Program-made: the position numbers and the translations under genes
Part shown: positions 18,963-27,287 of the stretch, piece by piece
How positions within the stretch are numbered: the first letter of the stretch is position 1
Layout of the letters: every line of letters begins with the position of its first letter
From: Brevibacillus centrosporus
GTDB taxonomy: Bacteria; Bacillota; Bacilli; Brevibacillales; Brevibacillaceae
Assembly (NCBI RefSeq): GCF_003710815.1
Contig: NZ_RHHP01000031.1
Span: 1 to 64,000 of the forward strand
DNA: 64,000 nt
Direction: 5' to 3'
Notes under the pieces: model-generated
Told to the model about the DNA's origin: nothing
The model's input: the letters and a program-made list of their open reading frames with translations, nothing else
Databases searched by the model: none

Positions 18963-20109
18963 GTGCGATGAGCACCTCCTGAGCAGCTTTGACACCGGCA
19001 CCCAGTTCTACAGGCGCGCCGATTTGGTGGAGCGACATTTCAATAGCAGCGATCACTTGCAGGACATCGAGCGGCTCGCAATAGCCCATGTGACCGATGC
19101 GGAAGATTTTCCCTTTCAGGTGCTGCTGTCCACCCGCAATCGAGATGTTGTAATGCTTGGTCAATGCTTTGCGCATCGCTTCGGCATCAAATGCGCCTTG
19201 TGGGTCGCAGGAAGTAACGGTAGTAGCCGCGTAAGCATCTTCAGCCATCAGCTTGATGTTCAAAGCTCGCATGGCAGCGCGCGTCATATCACGCATCAGC
19301 TCGTGACGCTTCACGATGGCTGGCAAGCCTTCTTCTTCCAAGATATCAAGTACTTCAGCGAGACCAAAGATCAACGATACAGCAGGTGTGTACGGAGTCG
19401 TTTGATCCTTCAAGCTCTTGCGGTATGCTTTCAGGTCCAGGTAGAAAGCAAGGGATTTGTTTTGCTCAATGACAGACCATGCACGCTCGCTGGCAGCCAG
19501 GAAAGCAAGTCCAGTCGGGAGCATGAAAGCTTTCTGCGAGCCAGTCACGACGATGTCAACACCCCAAGCGTCCATTTCGCAAGGAACAGCACCCAGGCAG
19601 CTAACTGCGTCTACGATGAACAGAGCATCGGATTGTTTGCGGATGACCTCTGCAAGCTCAGCGATCGGGTTTTGGACACCTGTAGAAGTCTCACAGTAGG
19701 TAGCAAAAACGGCTTTGACTTGCGGCTTTTCTTTTAGGAAAGCATCCAGAAGCTCTGGTGTTACGGCTTCGCCCCAAGGAACTTCAAGACGGTGAGCAAT
19801 GACGCCGTAGCGCTCGCAGATTTTTGCGAATCTTTCCCCGAAGTTTCCGCTGACCAAAATGGCTGCTTCATCACCAGGCGCAAGCGTGTTGACCACACCC
19901 ATTTCCAGAGCGCTTGTTCCGCTTCCTGTGATGATGTACACATCTTGCTGTGTACCGAAGTACGGCTTTAGGCGCTCCGCCGTTTTTGCGAATAGAGCAG
20001 AGAACTTGCCGCTGCGGTGTCCCATCATAGGCTGGTTCATCGCTTGTTGAACGCGCGGCGGGATAGGGGTAGGGCCAGGAATTCTCAAGATCTGTTTGTC
20101 AGTAAACAT
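18955..20109 (-). CDS. Class V aminotransferase, probable serine-pathway enzyme
   Basis: A PLP-dependent aminotransferase of 384 residues in the alanine-glyoxylate / serine-pyruvate group (B. subtilis PucG is related). GSGTSALEMG binds the cofactor phosphate, DAVSCLGA contains the PLP-binding aspartate, and the Schiff-base lysine is in GSQKAFMLPTGLAF. ATG 20109 has AGGAGGAGA upstream. It is the first gene behind the serine T-box and its 3' end overlaps serA. By context it may supply the phosphoserine or serine amination step that SerC performs elsewhere; this is inference, and glyoxylate aminotransferase remains possible. Confidence 0.9.
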   Translation of the reverse strand: MFTDKQILRIPGPTPIPPRVQQAMNQPMMGHRSGKFSALFAKTAERLKPYFGTQQDVYIITGSGTSALEMGVVNTLAPGDEAAILVSGNFGERFAKICERYGVIAHRLEVPWGEAVTPELLDAFLKEKPQVKAVFATYCETSTGVQNPIAELAEVIRKQSDALFIVDAVSCLGAVPCEMDAWGVDIVVTGSQKAFMLPTGLAFLAASERAWSVIEQNKSLAFYLDLKAYRKSLKDQTTPYTPAVSLIFGLAEVLDILEEEGLPAIVKRHELMRDMTRAAMRALNIKLMAEDAYAATTVTSCDPQGAFDAEAMRKALTKHYNISIAGGQQHLKGKIFRIGHMGYCEPLDVLQVIAAIEMSLHQIGAPVELGAGVKAAQEVLIAHV

Positions 20110-20232
20110 GTTTCTCTCCTCCTAAGTATGATTGCGATAATAAACTTGTCGGCGCGAGGCCATATGGCAGAGCCTGTATGCTCTTATACTTTCGCACTGT
20201 ATCGCGTTAGCGAACACAAGCGAATGAAAGTA

Positions 20233-20289
20233 TAAAAAGCCTCCCATTCTCACACTGCTCCTATTACAGAACAGTGAGGGACGAGAGGC
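20233..20289 (-). terminator. T-box terminator hairpin
   Basis: On the minus strand GCCTCTCGTCCCTCAC pairs with GTGAGAATGGGAGGC with internal bulges, followed by TTTTTATA. The 5' arm lies directly after the T-box core, as required for the terminator/antiterminator switch. Confidence 0.85.
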
Positions 20290-20537
20290 TTTGCTTCGCG
20301 GTGCCACCCTCATTTACCCTTCTTTTCTCAAAGAAGAGCCTTAGCAGGTACATGACCTAAAGAGATAACGGATCAACCGTTCGCGTCTACTAAACAACCG
20401 TTGTTCGACGCAACAACTCGGAAGTGCTTATCTGTGAGTGGAACCACCGATTCGCAGCAAACATCGGCTCTCTGAGGGTTTCCGGACACAGCGTTTCTTC
20501 GTCATCGCTGTTTATCAGTATGTGTCTCGTAAGATTT
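20233..20537 (-). promoter_or_regulatory. T-box riboswitch, specifier AGC (serine)
   Basis: The minus-strand leader contains the canonical T-box core AGGGTGGCACCGCG (plus-strand 20297-20310). The stem I apical AG-rich motif CAGAGAGCCGAT lies near 20466-20478, and in the specifier region GATAAGCAC presents AGC (plus-strand GCT at 20426-20428), a serine codon. A terminator hairpin follows (20233-20289). Uncharged tRNA-Ser should stabilise the antiterminator and turn on the aminotransferase-serA operon. Confidence 0.93.
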
Positions 20538-20543
20538 GTACTT

Positions 20544-20573
20544 ACGATATCATGGCAAAAAGGGTGTCGTCAA
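20544..20573 (-). promoter_or_regulatory. SigA-type promoter of the serine operon
   Basis: On the minus strand TTGACG (20568-20573) is followed after 18 bases by TATCGT (20544-20549). Transcription would start near 20537, just upstream of T-box stem I. Confidence 0.55.
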
Positions 20574-20587
20574 GCACAAAAAACGGA

Positions 20588-20736
20588 AAAAATGAACAAT
20601 GCTAATAAAAATGTATTTAACGTTCGTAAATAATAGGCTAATCAATAGTTTCGGAAGGTTAAAAACACATAAAATCCGAACGTTAAGATATTCATCTCAC
20701 AAAAAATGGGAAATACCGGATTTAATGTTCGGTTTT
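20588..20736. promoter_or_regulatory. Cluster of PurR-box-like sites upstream of the serine operon
   Basis: The B. subtilis PurR box is AWWWCCGAACWWT. AAAACCGAACATT on the minus strand at 20724-20736 matches fully. AAATCCGAACGTT on the plus strand at 20672-20684 has one mismatch. ATTTACGAACGTT on the minus strand at 20619-20631 has two, and a plus-strand AAAAATGAACAAT at 20588-20600 has two. The 20588 and 20619 copies face each other with an 18-base gap (16 if 14-base boxes are used), close to the spacing known for PurR. All lie upstream of the serine operon promoter. Binding is inferred. Confidence 0.5.
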
Positions 20737-20822
20737 TGCGTTGCTTTTATTGTATCGAAAAGTGCTGGAAGTTGAAATGGTAATTTGCTGATCAACCGTT
20801 CACTTGCAAGTGTGAAGAAACT

Positions 20823-20855
20823 GAAAAACCTCTCACGCACGAGGCGGAGAGGTTT
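20823..20855 (-). terminator. Terminator after ferredoxin gene
   Basis: On the minus strand AAACCTCTC and GAGAGGTTT pair around a GC-containing loop, followed by TTTC. It ends the fer transcript. Confidence 0.75.
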
Positions 20856-20877
20856 CGATCCATGTAGATGGAATGAA

Positions 20878-21084
20878 CTATTCCACTTTGATAGAATCAG
20901 TTGGGCATCCTTCTGCGGCGTCGCGAACGTCGTCTTGCAGGATATCCGGGATTTCAACGCTGTTTGCATTGTCATCCAGTTTGTTGAAGGCCAAGCCCTC
21001 ATCATCGTAGTCAAAGACGTCAGGAGCAGTTGCTCCACAGGCGCCGCATGCAATACAAGTATCTTTATCTACCCATGTTGTCAT
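20878..21084 (-). CDS. fer: 4Fe-4S ferredoxin
   Basis: A 68-residue acidic ferredoxin with one [4Fe-4S] cluster. Three ligands lie in CIACGAC near the N terminus and the fourth in CPTDSI near the C terminus; the second cluster motif of 2[4Fe-4S] ferredoxins is absent. B. subtilis Fer has the same form and serves as an electron donor, for example to cytochrome P450 enzymes and desaturases. ATG 21084 has GGAGGTG upstream on the minus strand; an in-frame ATG at 21102 lies within that site. It is transcribed alone, opposite to ypbB, matching the B. subtilis neighbourhood. Confidence 0.94.
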   Translation of the reverse strand: MTTWVDKDTCIACGACGATAPDVFDYDDEGLAFNKLDDNANSVEIPDILQDDVRDAAEGCPTDSIKVE

Positions 21085-21187
21085 CGTCGTTTCACCTCCC
21101 ATTACGAAGTGGTACGTCCACTATCATAGACCATTGTATGCTCTTGCTCAAAAGATTTCAAGATTGAATCAGTCTAAAAATGTACGA

Positions 21188-22105
21188 CTACTTGTAAAGC
21201 GGAATTTCAGGAGCCTTCAGCTGGGAGTAGAGCTTTCCACTCATTTGCTTAAAGTCACCTGGATGAATCGCGTCTGTGGCGTTTAGCAACCGAATGGCGT
21301 CTGCCACATCCTGGATGCCAAGGTTCTGGGCATCTTGTGTCGCAACGAGACTGTCAATGCGAGCCGTCAAGTCTTCGGGGCTGTAGCTTTTCCATTGCTT
21401 GTCTTTTGCCATCGCAGTAGCAGCAACGTACGTCCGGTAATGGAAGGGATATTGCTTCCATTGTCCAGTGGTCACTGAAGCGGGCAATGATTTAGGCAAA
21501 GGCTGTTTCACGACATAAGCGGACTCCCATGCGGCAATTGAGCGGTACAGCATTTCTTGAGCCGTCAGCCAGCTGTTTTGAAAAAGCGGCATGCGTGCTG
21601 CGATTGCAGCTGGGGTTAGGGCATTACTATTCTGATCGGATCGCACCTGCTCCATACTATCCAAATAAGCCCGTACGCTATTCGCAAAATTGCTGTGGGC
21701 TTGTACCAATAGAGGAGATGTCGGGAGCGGCACGTTCTTTTCCAATGCTTTCAGTGTCTCTTCAGCCTGCTTCGTCAAATATTTTAAAGACTCGGCCTGT
21801 TCTTTTTTATCCATGGCATTCCATTTGGCCATTTCATCAAAGTGCGCTTGACGGAAATGGAGCAGTGGAGCATACACCGAATAATAAAAGCGGATAAAAT
21901 CCTGCTCATTGTAGAGCTTTTGTGCTTTTAATTGCTGGTCACGCATGGCTTCTTGTTGTTCAGCTTCAAGGGCAGCAGCACGCTCCGCCTCGATTTTTGT
22001 TTTCATATAATGCGCCCCGAAAAAAAATCCACCAACCGTACAAGCAAGTGTTATGATGATCATATAGGCCATCATAAATTCTGATTTTTTCAATCGTTTT
22101 GTCAT
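21188..22105 (-). CDS. Membrane-anchored helical protein of unknown function
   Basis: A 305-residue protein I cannot name. After a short basic start (MTKRLKKSEF) there is one membrane segment at about residues 11-32, then a charged helix (KIEAERAAALEAEQQEAMRDQ) and a long, mostly helical domain that should lie outside the cytoplasm. No enzyme motif or cysteine is visible. ATG 22105 has GGGGGAG six bases upstream on the minus strand; longer in-frame starts run through the divergent ypbB promoter zone. It is divergent from ypbB-recS. The B. subtilis locus has small unknown ypb genes nearby but no clear match. Confidence 0.78.
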   Translation of the reverse strand: MTKRLKKSEFMMAYMIIITLACTVGGFFFGAHYMKTKIEAERAAALEAEQQEAMRDQQLKAQKLYNEQDFIRFYYSVYAPLLHFRQAHFDEMAKWNAMDKKEQAESLKYLTKQAEETLKALEKNVPLPTSPLLVQAHSNFANSVRAYLDSMEQVRSDQNSNALTPAAIAARMPLFQNSWLTAQEMLYRSIAAWESAYVVKQPLPKSLPASVTTGQWKQYPFHYRTYVAATAMAKDKQWKSYSPEDLTARIDSLVATQDAQNLGIQDVADAIRLLNATDAIHPGDFKQMSGKLYSQLKAPEIPLYK

Positions 22106-22169
22106 AAAACTCCCCCATATGATAATTGCAGCAGATAAGTGATAAAGATAGATCCATAAAGGAGTACCA

Positions 22170-23282
22170 ATGAACAATCGGAGCATTGCGGCACAGGATT
22201 TTTTATGCGCTGTGACCATAAACGCCATGATTCCTCTTGCCAATGAGCGAACGCTTCAGGCAGCCTTTTACATTTTGCGAGGCCGAAAAGCCAATCAGAC
22301 TTTGCAAGACGTACATTTGTACCACCTTTATCCGTATTATCGGATGTTTCCGCGTTTTTCAAAAGAGGATTGGGAGAAAATTGTTTCAACTTTGTTGCAG
22401 GAAGAACTGATTGTACAGCTTCCAGCAGTAACACCGACGTCCAAACCATCATTCTCGATCACGGAAAAAGGGATTGACCAAGCCGAGCAATGGAAGTCTG
22501 CTTTTCAACTGGATCGGTGGAACGAGCCTTTCACAGAATCAGGATTGGCAGAAAAAATAGAGCTGTTTTGGCAGCGTCTTCACTTGCTCGTACAAACCGT
22601 TTCCCAACTTCTCTCAGGAGATTTGGGATTCTTTCCCGTCGTTTCAGACAAAAAAATACAGCAGTGGGTAAAAAACCAGTTGGCTTCACATACCGCTCGC
22701 GAGCAATGGCAAAAACGGCTCGGGGAAGAATTGCACACGCTCTGGAGCCCACTTCCTGAGGATGTCCAAAAACTGTTGATTGGACAATTGTCCGGGGCTA
22801 CTCAGGTCGGGAAAACGCTGGGACAGCTAGCCGCGCAGCAAAAGGAATCGGCATTTTATTTACAATTGCCATTCCGCTATGGGCTAGCTATGTCCATCCT
22901 GCAGCTACAAGAAGACCCTGTTCGTCTTCCGTTGTTGTCCCATCTCGTCGTTCAAACAGAAAAATGGGACACGCGTTTGACTGAGAGCGCTGCACGCACG
23001 TATACCTTGGTGCAGCGCGGGATGAGTATCGAGCAAATCGCTGATGCGCGCAAAATCAAAAAAAGTACCGTGGAGGATCATCTGGCCGAAATTGCTTTGC
23101 GTTGTCCAGAGTGGGACTGCTCTGCCTATTTAGAGCCAACACTGAGCGCTTTAATCATCCAGACCAGCGAACAGCTGCAAACGAGCAGACTTCGTCTCAT
23201 CAAGGATCATTTGGGCGAAGCTGTCTCGTACCTGCAGATTCGGCTGGCCTTGGCACGCAGACAGGGGGAGAGGTGGACGTGA
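22170..23282 (+). CDS. ypbB: Helix-turn-helix protein YpbB, RecQ partner
   Basis: A 370-residue cytoplasmic protein matching Bacillales YpbB in position and layout. The C-terminal part has the HTH_40 type helix-turn-helix (LVQRGMSIEQIADARKIKKSTVEDHL), a domain also found at the end of some RecQ helicases. The start ATG 22170 has AAAGGAG just upstream. Its stop overlaps the recS GTG start in GTGA, so the two are translationally coupled and probably act together on DNA. In effect the HTH_40 domain fused to other RecQ proteins is here a separate chain. Function is not established. Confidence 0.88.
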   Translation: MNNRSIAAQDFLCAVTINAMIPLANERTLQAAFYILRGRKANQTLQDVHLYHLYPYYRMFPRFSKEDWEKIVSTLLQEELIVQLPAVTPTSKPSFSITEKGIDQAEQWKSAFQLDRWNEPFTESGLAEKIELFWQRLHLLVQTVSQLLSGDLGFFPVVSDKKIQQWVKNQLASHTAREQWQKRLGEELHTLWSPLPEDVQKLLIGQLSGATQVGKTLGQLAAQQKESAFYLQLPFRYGLAMSILQLQEDPVRLPLLSHLVVQTEKWDTRLTESAARTYTLVQRGMSIEQIADARKIKKSTVEDHLAEIALRCPEWDCSAYLEPTLSALIIQTSEQLQTSRLRLIKDHLGEAVSYLQIRLALARRQGERWT

Positions 23283-24793
23283 ACAGAATATTGCTAGAGA
23301 AATTGCAGCTGCATTTTGGACATGCTTCCTTTCGACCAGGTCAAAGAGAAATTATCGAGAGACTGCTTTCCGGGCAAAATGTCCTTGCGATTCTTGCTAC
23401 AGGGGGAGGAAAGTCGGTTACGTACCAGCTCCCAGCTTTGCTTTTACCCGGTATCACAGTGGTGGTTTCTCCGTTAATCTCCCTGATGATTGATCAGGTG
23501 CAGCAGCTGCGCACACGCAGGCGGATTCCAGCAGCCTATGTGAACAGTTCGCAGGATCCGGCTGAATCACGAGAGATCCTGCGCGAGCTCGGTAACGGTG
23601 TGTACAAGCTTTTGTATATTTCTCCGGAAAAACTGCAGCAGCCGTACATCCAGTCCGTACTGAAGCGGATAGGGGTGTCGCTCGTTGCAATCGACGAGGC
23701 GCACTGTATTTCCCAATGGGGACATGATTTTCGGACGGACTATTTACGTCTGCCGGATGCGATCAAACATCTGGGAAACCCTCCGGTGCTGGCAGTTACA
23801 GCAACCGCAACAGAAGATGTGCGGAAAGAAATCAGTCAGCTGCTACAAATTGCCCAAGAGAATGTGATGTCGCAGCCTTTGAATCGGGAGAATATCGCAC
23901 TCGATCTGGTAAGGGTGAGCGATGAGGGAGAGCGCCGTGAGCAAGTCCTGCAGTTGATGGATGAACTGAAAGGTCCAGGTATTGTGTATTGCAGTACGAG
24001 AAATGCAGTAGAGGTACTCGTTGCCTCTTATCAATTGCAGGGATCAAAAAGAGTACACGGTTATCACGGTGGCATGGAGAGCATGGAGCGGATGCTGATC
24101 CAGTCGCAGTTTCTCTTAGGAGAATTGGACGTGATCGTTGCTACCAATGCATTTGGCATGGGGATCGACAAACCCGATATACAATATGTAATCCATTACC
24201 AGCTTCCTTCCAGCATGGAGGCTTACGCGCAGGAAATCGGTCGCATTGGGCGAAACGGCCAGCCAGGCTATGCCGTCTTGTTCTATGTAGAGGATGATTG
24301 GCAGATCCATCAGCACATGGTGGAAAAGGAATACCCTACTCAGCTGCAAGTGATGCAGTTTTTTCAAGCCTTCAAAACCGCTGCGTCAGCAAATAAGGAC
24401 GCATGGGGACCTACTGAAATGACTGAAGAGATGGTTCAGATGCTCACTTTTTACGCAGAGCAGACAGGTCTTGACCAGGAGGTTGCCGCTGCGTCTGATT
24501 CGGGAGCCGAGCATGTACAGCGCATTTGGCAGGAAACCGAGAAACGAAAACGGTTGAAAAAGCAAAAGCTGTACGAAATGCTCAGGTATGTAGAAGACGT
24601 GAATGATTGTCTGCGGAAGAAGCTGAACCGTTATTTTGGAGAGGAGCAGGTGGCATTTACTCTTCATTGCTGTTCGTGCTGCGGGCTTGATAGACAGGCA
24701 TATCAAGGCGATCGGACGAATACGACGAACAAGAAAGATGAAAACTCTTGGGATTTGCGGCAGGCTTTGGAGAAGCTTTTGCCGAAAAAATAA
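23279..24793 (+). CDS. recS: RecQ-family ATP-dependent DNA helicase (short RecS type)
   Basis: A 3'-5' superfamily 2 helicase of 504 residues. Motifs in order: GQREII (motif 0), Walker A GGGKS in ATGGGKSVTYQLPA, DEAH in AIDEAHCISQWGHDFR, TATAT, and in the second RecA domain ATNAFGMGIDKPD and QEIGRIGRNGQPG. A zinc-binding cluster CCSCCG lies near the C terminus. There is no HRDC domain, so it is the short B. subtilis RecS (YpbC) type rather than RecQ proper. GTG 23279 was chosen by the GTGA overlap with ypbB and a GGGGGAGAGGTGG site upstream. Confidence 0.93.
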   Translation: MNRILLEKLQLHFGHASFRPGQREIIERLLSGQNVLAILATGGGKSVTYQLPALLLPGITVVVSPLISLMIDQVQQLRTRRRIPAAYVNSSQDPAESREILRELGNGVYKLLYISPEKLQQPYIQSVLKRIGVSLVAIDEAHCISQWGHDFRTDYLRLPDAIKHLGNPPVLAVTATATEDVRKEISQLLQIAQENVMSQPLNRENIALDLVRVSDEGERREQVLQLMDELKGPGIVYCSTRNAVEVLVASYQLQGSKRVHGYHGGMESMERMLIQSQFLLGELDVIVATNAFGMGIDKPDIQYVIHYQLPSSMEAYAQEIGRIGRNGQPGYAVLFYVEDDWQIHQHMVEKEYPTQLQVMQFFQAFKTAASANKDAWGPTEMTEEMVQMLTFYAEQTGLDQEVAAASDSGAEHVQRIWQETEKRKRLKKQKLYEMLRYVEDVNDCLRKKLNRYFGEEQVAFTLHCCSCCGLDRQAYQGDRTNTTNKKDENSWDLRQALEKLLPKK

Positions 24794-24809
24794 AGGAGGA
24801 ACAAAACCA

Positions 24810-25391
24810 GTGAAGGACAGCGGGCAAGAGATAGATGAAGCTAATCTACGGTTAAATCTCTGGCTGACTCAGGGTTTGGTTTTGGCAGTTGCCGCAGGAA
24901 GCAGCTTGTTCTTCTTAGGCTGGGAACGCACCCTCAGGTTGTTTACGGCCCCAGACGGATCTGGGCTGGCGCTGGCGCTGCTCGTTGCTCTCGGTATCAT
25001 TTTGGCAAGTGTTGCGATGGATCGGTACTTGCCGAGCAGCTGGCAAGACGACGGCAACGTGAATGAAACGGTGTTTGGAAACATGTCTCCGTTCATGACC
25101 CTGCTGGTTTGCATTTCCGTTGGAGTGGGTGAGGAATGGCTGTTCCGTGGCGTCGTCCAGTCCTGGGTCGGGAACTTATGGACGAGTATCATCTTCACGC
25201 TCATCCATGTACGTTATCTGAAAAAGCCGCTGTTGTTTATCAGTGTGTTTGTCACCAGCCTGCTTCTAGGAATGCTCTATGAACGGGAAGGGACTTTGTG
25301 GCCATCGATTATCGCTCATATTCTCATCGATCTGGTATTGGCTTACTATCTTCAATTTACATTAAATAGGAGAAAGGGGAAGAAACAGTGA
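24810..25391 (+). CDS. ypbD: CPBP-family intramembrane metalloprotease-like protein
   Basis: A 193-residue membrane protein with about five hydrophobic segments. GVGEEWLFRGVVQ has the EExxxR motif of CPBP (Abi/CAAX protease) proteins, and two downstream histidines (LIHVRYLKK and IAHILIDLVLAYY) are the other expected active-site positions. B. subtilis YpbD occupies the same slot after recS. The start GTG 24810 follows AAAGGAGGAAC. It overlaps the LysM gene by four bases (GTGA). Substrate unknown; protease activity is inferred from the family. Confidence 0.87.
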   Translation: MKDSGQEIDEANLRLNLWLTQGLVLAVAAGSSLFFLGWERTLRLFTAPDGSGLALALLVALGIILASVAMDRYLPSSWQDDGNVNETVFGNMSPFMTLLVCISVGVGEEWLFRGVVQSWVGNLWTSIIFTLIHVRYLKKPLLFISVFVTSLLLGMLYEREGTLWPSIIAHILIDLVLAYYLQFTLNRRKGKKQ

Positions 25392-26050
25392 GTACGGAAC
25401 AAACTGGCTTGCCTCCTCGTCGTTCGCGAACAAAACGACCTTCTGGTTCCATCTCGTTAAAAAAGCTCATTACGTCCGGACTGTATCTGTTTGGTGCCCT
25501 TTTTTTCGGGTTGATTGGTGTTGAACTATACCAAGCAAAAGTGAGTCACCTGTCTGAGGGGGAAGGTAGTCCTATTGTTTCAACCGTGACAAATTCCCCG
25601 ACCCAGTCAGTGGTAGCTAGTACAGAGCCCAATTCCCCTGCACCAGCACCAGTAGAACAGCCTCAAACAGCCAAGACAACCGAGGTGGCATCTGCACCTA
25701 ATCAACCAGCACTTCAAGACGCTGTGCAGGGACCAAAGCCTGATGGATCCCCGGCAGGCCAAACAGGGACCCAGGAAGTTGCCGGGAAAGCACAGAGCGT
25801 CACCAAGCCGCAGACAGATGCCAAAGCAAGTACACAAACCAAACCGAGTCCGGCAGCCAAACCAGCTGCAGCTGTGCAAAAACCGAAAGCAATCAAGCAT
25901 GTCGTGCAAAAAGGCGAGACACTGTACATGCTTTCGCGCAAATATTATGGGAACAACTCCTATGTGGCTAAAATTGCAAACTACAATGGTCTCTCACTCG
26001 AAGCCCAATTGACAGCGGGAAAGGTCATCCTCGTCCCACTTCTTCCGTAA
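25388..26050 (+). CDS. ypbE: LysM-domain membrane protein YpbE-like
   Basis: A 220-residue protein with a single membrane segment at about residues 30-48, then a low-complexity linker rich in Pro, Ala, Thr, Gln and Ser (about 60-160), and a C-terminal LysM domain (HVVQKGETLYMLSRKYYGNN to AGKVILVPLLP). The LysM should bind peptidoglycan outside the membrane, with the linker spanning part of the wall. GTG 25388 overlaps the previous stop. Position and layout match B. subtilis YpbE. Confidence 0.88.
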   Translation: MSTEQTGLPPRRSRTKRPSGSISLKKLITSGLYLFGALFFGLIGVELYQAKVSHLSEGEGSPIVSTVTNSPTQSVVASTEPNSPAPAPVEQPQTAKTTEVASAPNQPALQDAVQGPKPDGSPAGQTGTQEVAGKAQSVTKPQTDAKASTQTKPSPAAKPAAAVQKPKAIKHVVQKGETLYMLSRKYYGNNSYVAKIANYNGLSLEAQLTAGKVILVPLLP

Positions 26051-26111
26051 TGAGTCTCTCTGACCTAGGTTATGCTATGGAGAAATGCAAACGATGGGCG
26101 GGGAGCGCTTG

Positions 26112-27029
26112 ATGTACGATACCATTATCGTTGGCGGTGGGATTGGCGGACTTCAAACAGCGATCCAGCTGGCGCGGAGCATGCGTCGTGTAGCGGTTAT
26201 AGACACTCCGGGGGGAAGGTCAACTGTCGCCAAATCCTACCGGAATATCCTTGGCTTTGAGGATGGGGTTAGCGGAGTGAGCTTACGCAGGCAAGGCAGG
26301 AAGCAGGCAGCCAAATACGGGGCTGTCTTCTTTGCTGATGAAGTCGTTAAATTGGAAAGTCAGGGAAAAGCTGGCTTTTTGGTACATAGGAGGAACGCAG
26401 TACAGCCACTGGAATGCCGGACCTTGGTCATGGCGACGGGGATAAAGGACCCATTTCCTGCCATCCCAGGCATCGAGGAGTGTCTGGGAACATCCATTTT
26501 TCTATGTCCAGACTGTGATGGCTATGAGACCATAGAGCAGCGTACTGCTGTGATTGGAGCTGTCCCCCAGGCAATCGAGATGGCAGACGAGCTCACTTTC
26601 TATACCTCGAAAATTTATATCATTAATCATGAGCAGGTACCCGTGCAGCCAGAGCTGAGAAAGACGTTGTCAGAAAAAGGGTATACCTTGCTGGAAGCAG
26701 CCGTGGAAAGAATGCTTCATGACGAGGGAAGGTTGAGGCAGCTCATACTTGCAACAGGTGAACATCTGGATGTAACCAGAGCTTTTCTCTCGTTTCCGGG
26801 CGCACAGGTTCAGACAGCTCTTTTAAAGCCGCTATCCGTGAGGCTGAATCCCAAAGGACATGTGCTTACGAACCCGAGAACGAAAGAGACGGATCATCCG
26901 AATCTGTGGGCGGTTGGAGATATAGTGGAGCATTCCCAGCAGGTAGCGATCGCGATGGGGGACGGCGCACAGGCCGCCATCTGGATTCAGAAGAGACTGA
27001 GAGAGCAAGGCTTTACGGAACGCCGGTAG
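26112..27029 (+). CDS. Thioredoxin-reductase-like flavoprotein with CPDC site
   Basis: A 305-residue FAD-dependent oxidoreductase of the thioredoxin reductase fold. The N-terminal dinucleotide motif is IIVGGGIGGLQTAIQLA; CPDCDGYE near residue 135 is a CxxC redox site in the TrxB position (CATC in TrxB); and the FAD-contact motif WAVGDI lies near the C terminus. The second nucleotide motif reads VIGAVPQAIEMA, poorer in glycine than the usual GxGxxA, so NADPH use is uncertain. It sits where B. subtilis has ypdA (bacilliredoxin reductase), but the N terminus is unlike YpdA and there is a CxxC. Start ATG 26112 has GGGGAG upstream. Confidence 0.85.
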   Translation: MYDTIIVGGGIGGLQTAIQLARSMRRVAVIDTPGGRSTVAKSYRNILGFEDGVSGVSLRRQGRKQAAKYGAVFFADEVVKLESQGKAGFLVHRRNAVQPLECRTLVMATGIKDPFPAIPGIEECLGTSIFLCPDCDGYETIEQRTAVIGAVPQAIEMADELTFYTSKIYIINHEQVPVQPELRKTLSEKGYTLLEAAVERMLHDEGRLRQLILATGEHLDVTRAFLSFPGAQVQTALLKPLSVRLNPKGHVLTNPRTKETDHPNLWAVGDIVEHSQQVAIAMGDGAQAAIWIQKRLREQGFTERR

Positions 27030-27042
27030 TCGGCGTTTTTTC
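27020..27042 (+). terminator. Terminator overlapping the flavoprotein stop codon
   Basis: ACGCCG at 27020-27025 and CGGCGT at 27031-27036 form a perfect stem with a five-base loop, followed by TTTTTT. The gene's TAG stop (27027-27029) lies within the loop. Confidence 0.8.
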
Positions 27043-27101
27043 TTTTTACAGGAACCCGAACTAGCAGCACTCAATAAGATGGGGAGAAGAATGCACGTGA
27101 G

Positions 27102-27287
27102 GTGAATGTTCGATTTGTCGATAGGAAAAACGCATGGATGCATGTGTTCATGTCCTTTTTTTCACTCTTTTTGTTTACTGTTCAATTTGTGAAAATGCCG
27201 ATCCCGACTGCACTCTTGGCCGGTTGGGTCGTCATCTACGAGGCAACGCAAAAGCACCTGCTTTTCCTGGGAAAGCGCAAAAACTGA
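27102..27287 (+). CDS. Small hydrophobic protein, uncertain
   Basis: A possible 61-residue protein starting at GTG 27102 (or about 49 residues from ATG 27138). It has two hydrophobic stretches (FMSFFSLFLFTVQFV and PTALLAGWVVIYEA) and a basic C terminus, so it would be a small membrane protein. The upstream GTGAG is a weak ribosome site. It fills a gap otherwise lacking a gene between the flavoprotein terminator and ypbH. It could be a chance reading frame. Confidence 0.4.
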   Translation: MNVRFVDRKNAWMHVFMSFFSLFLFTVQFVKMPIPTALLAGWVVIYEATQKHLLFLGKRKN

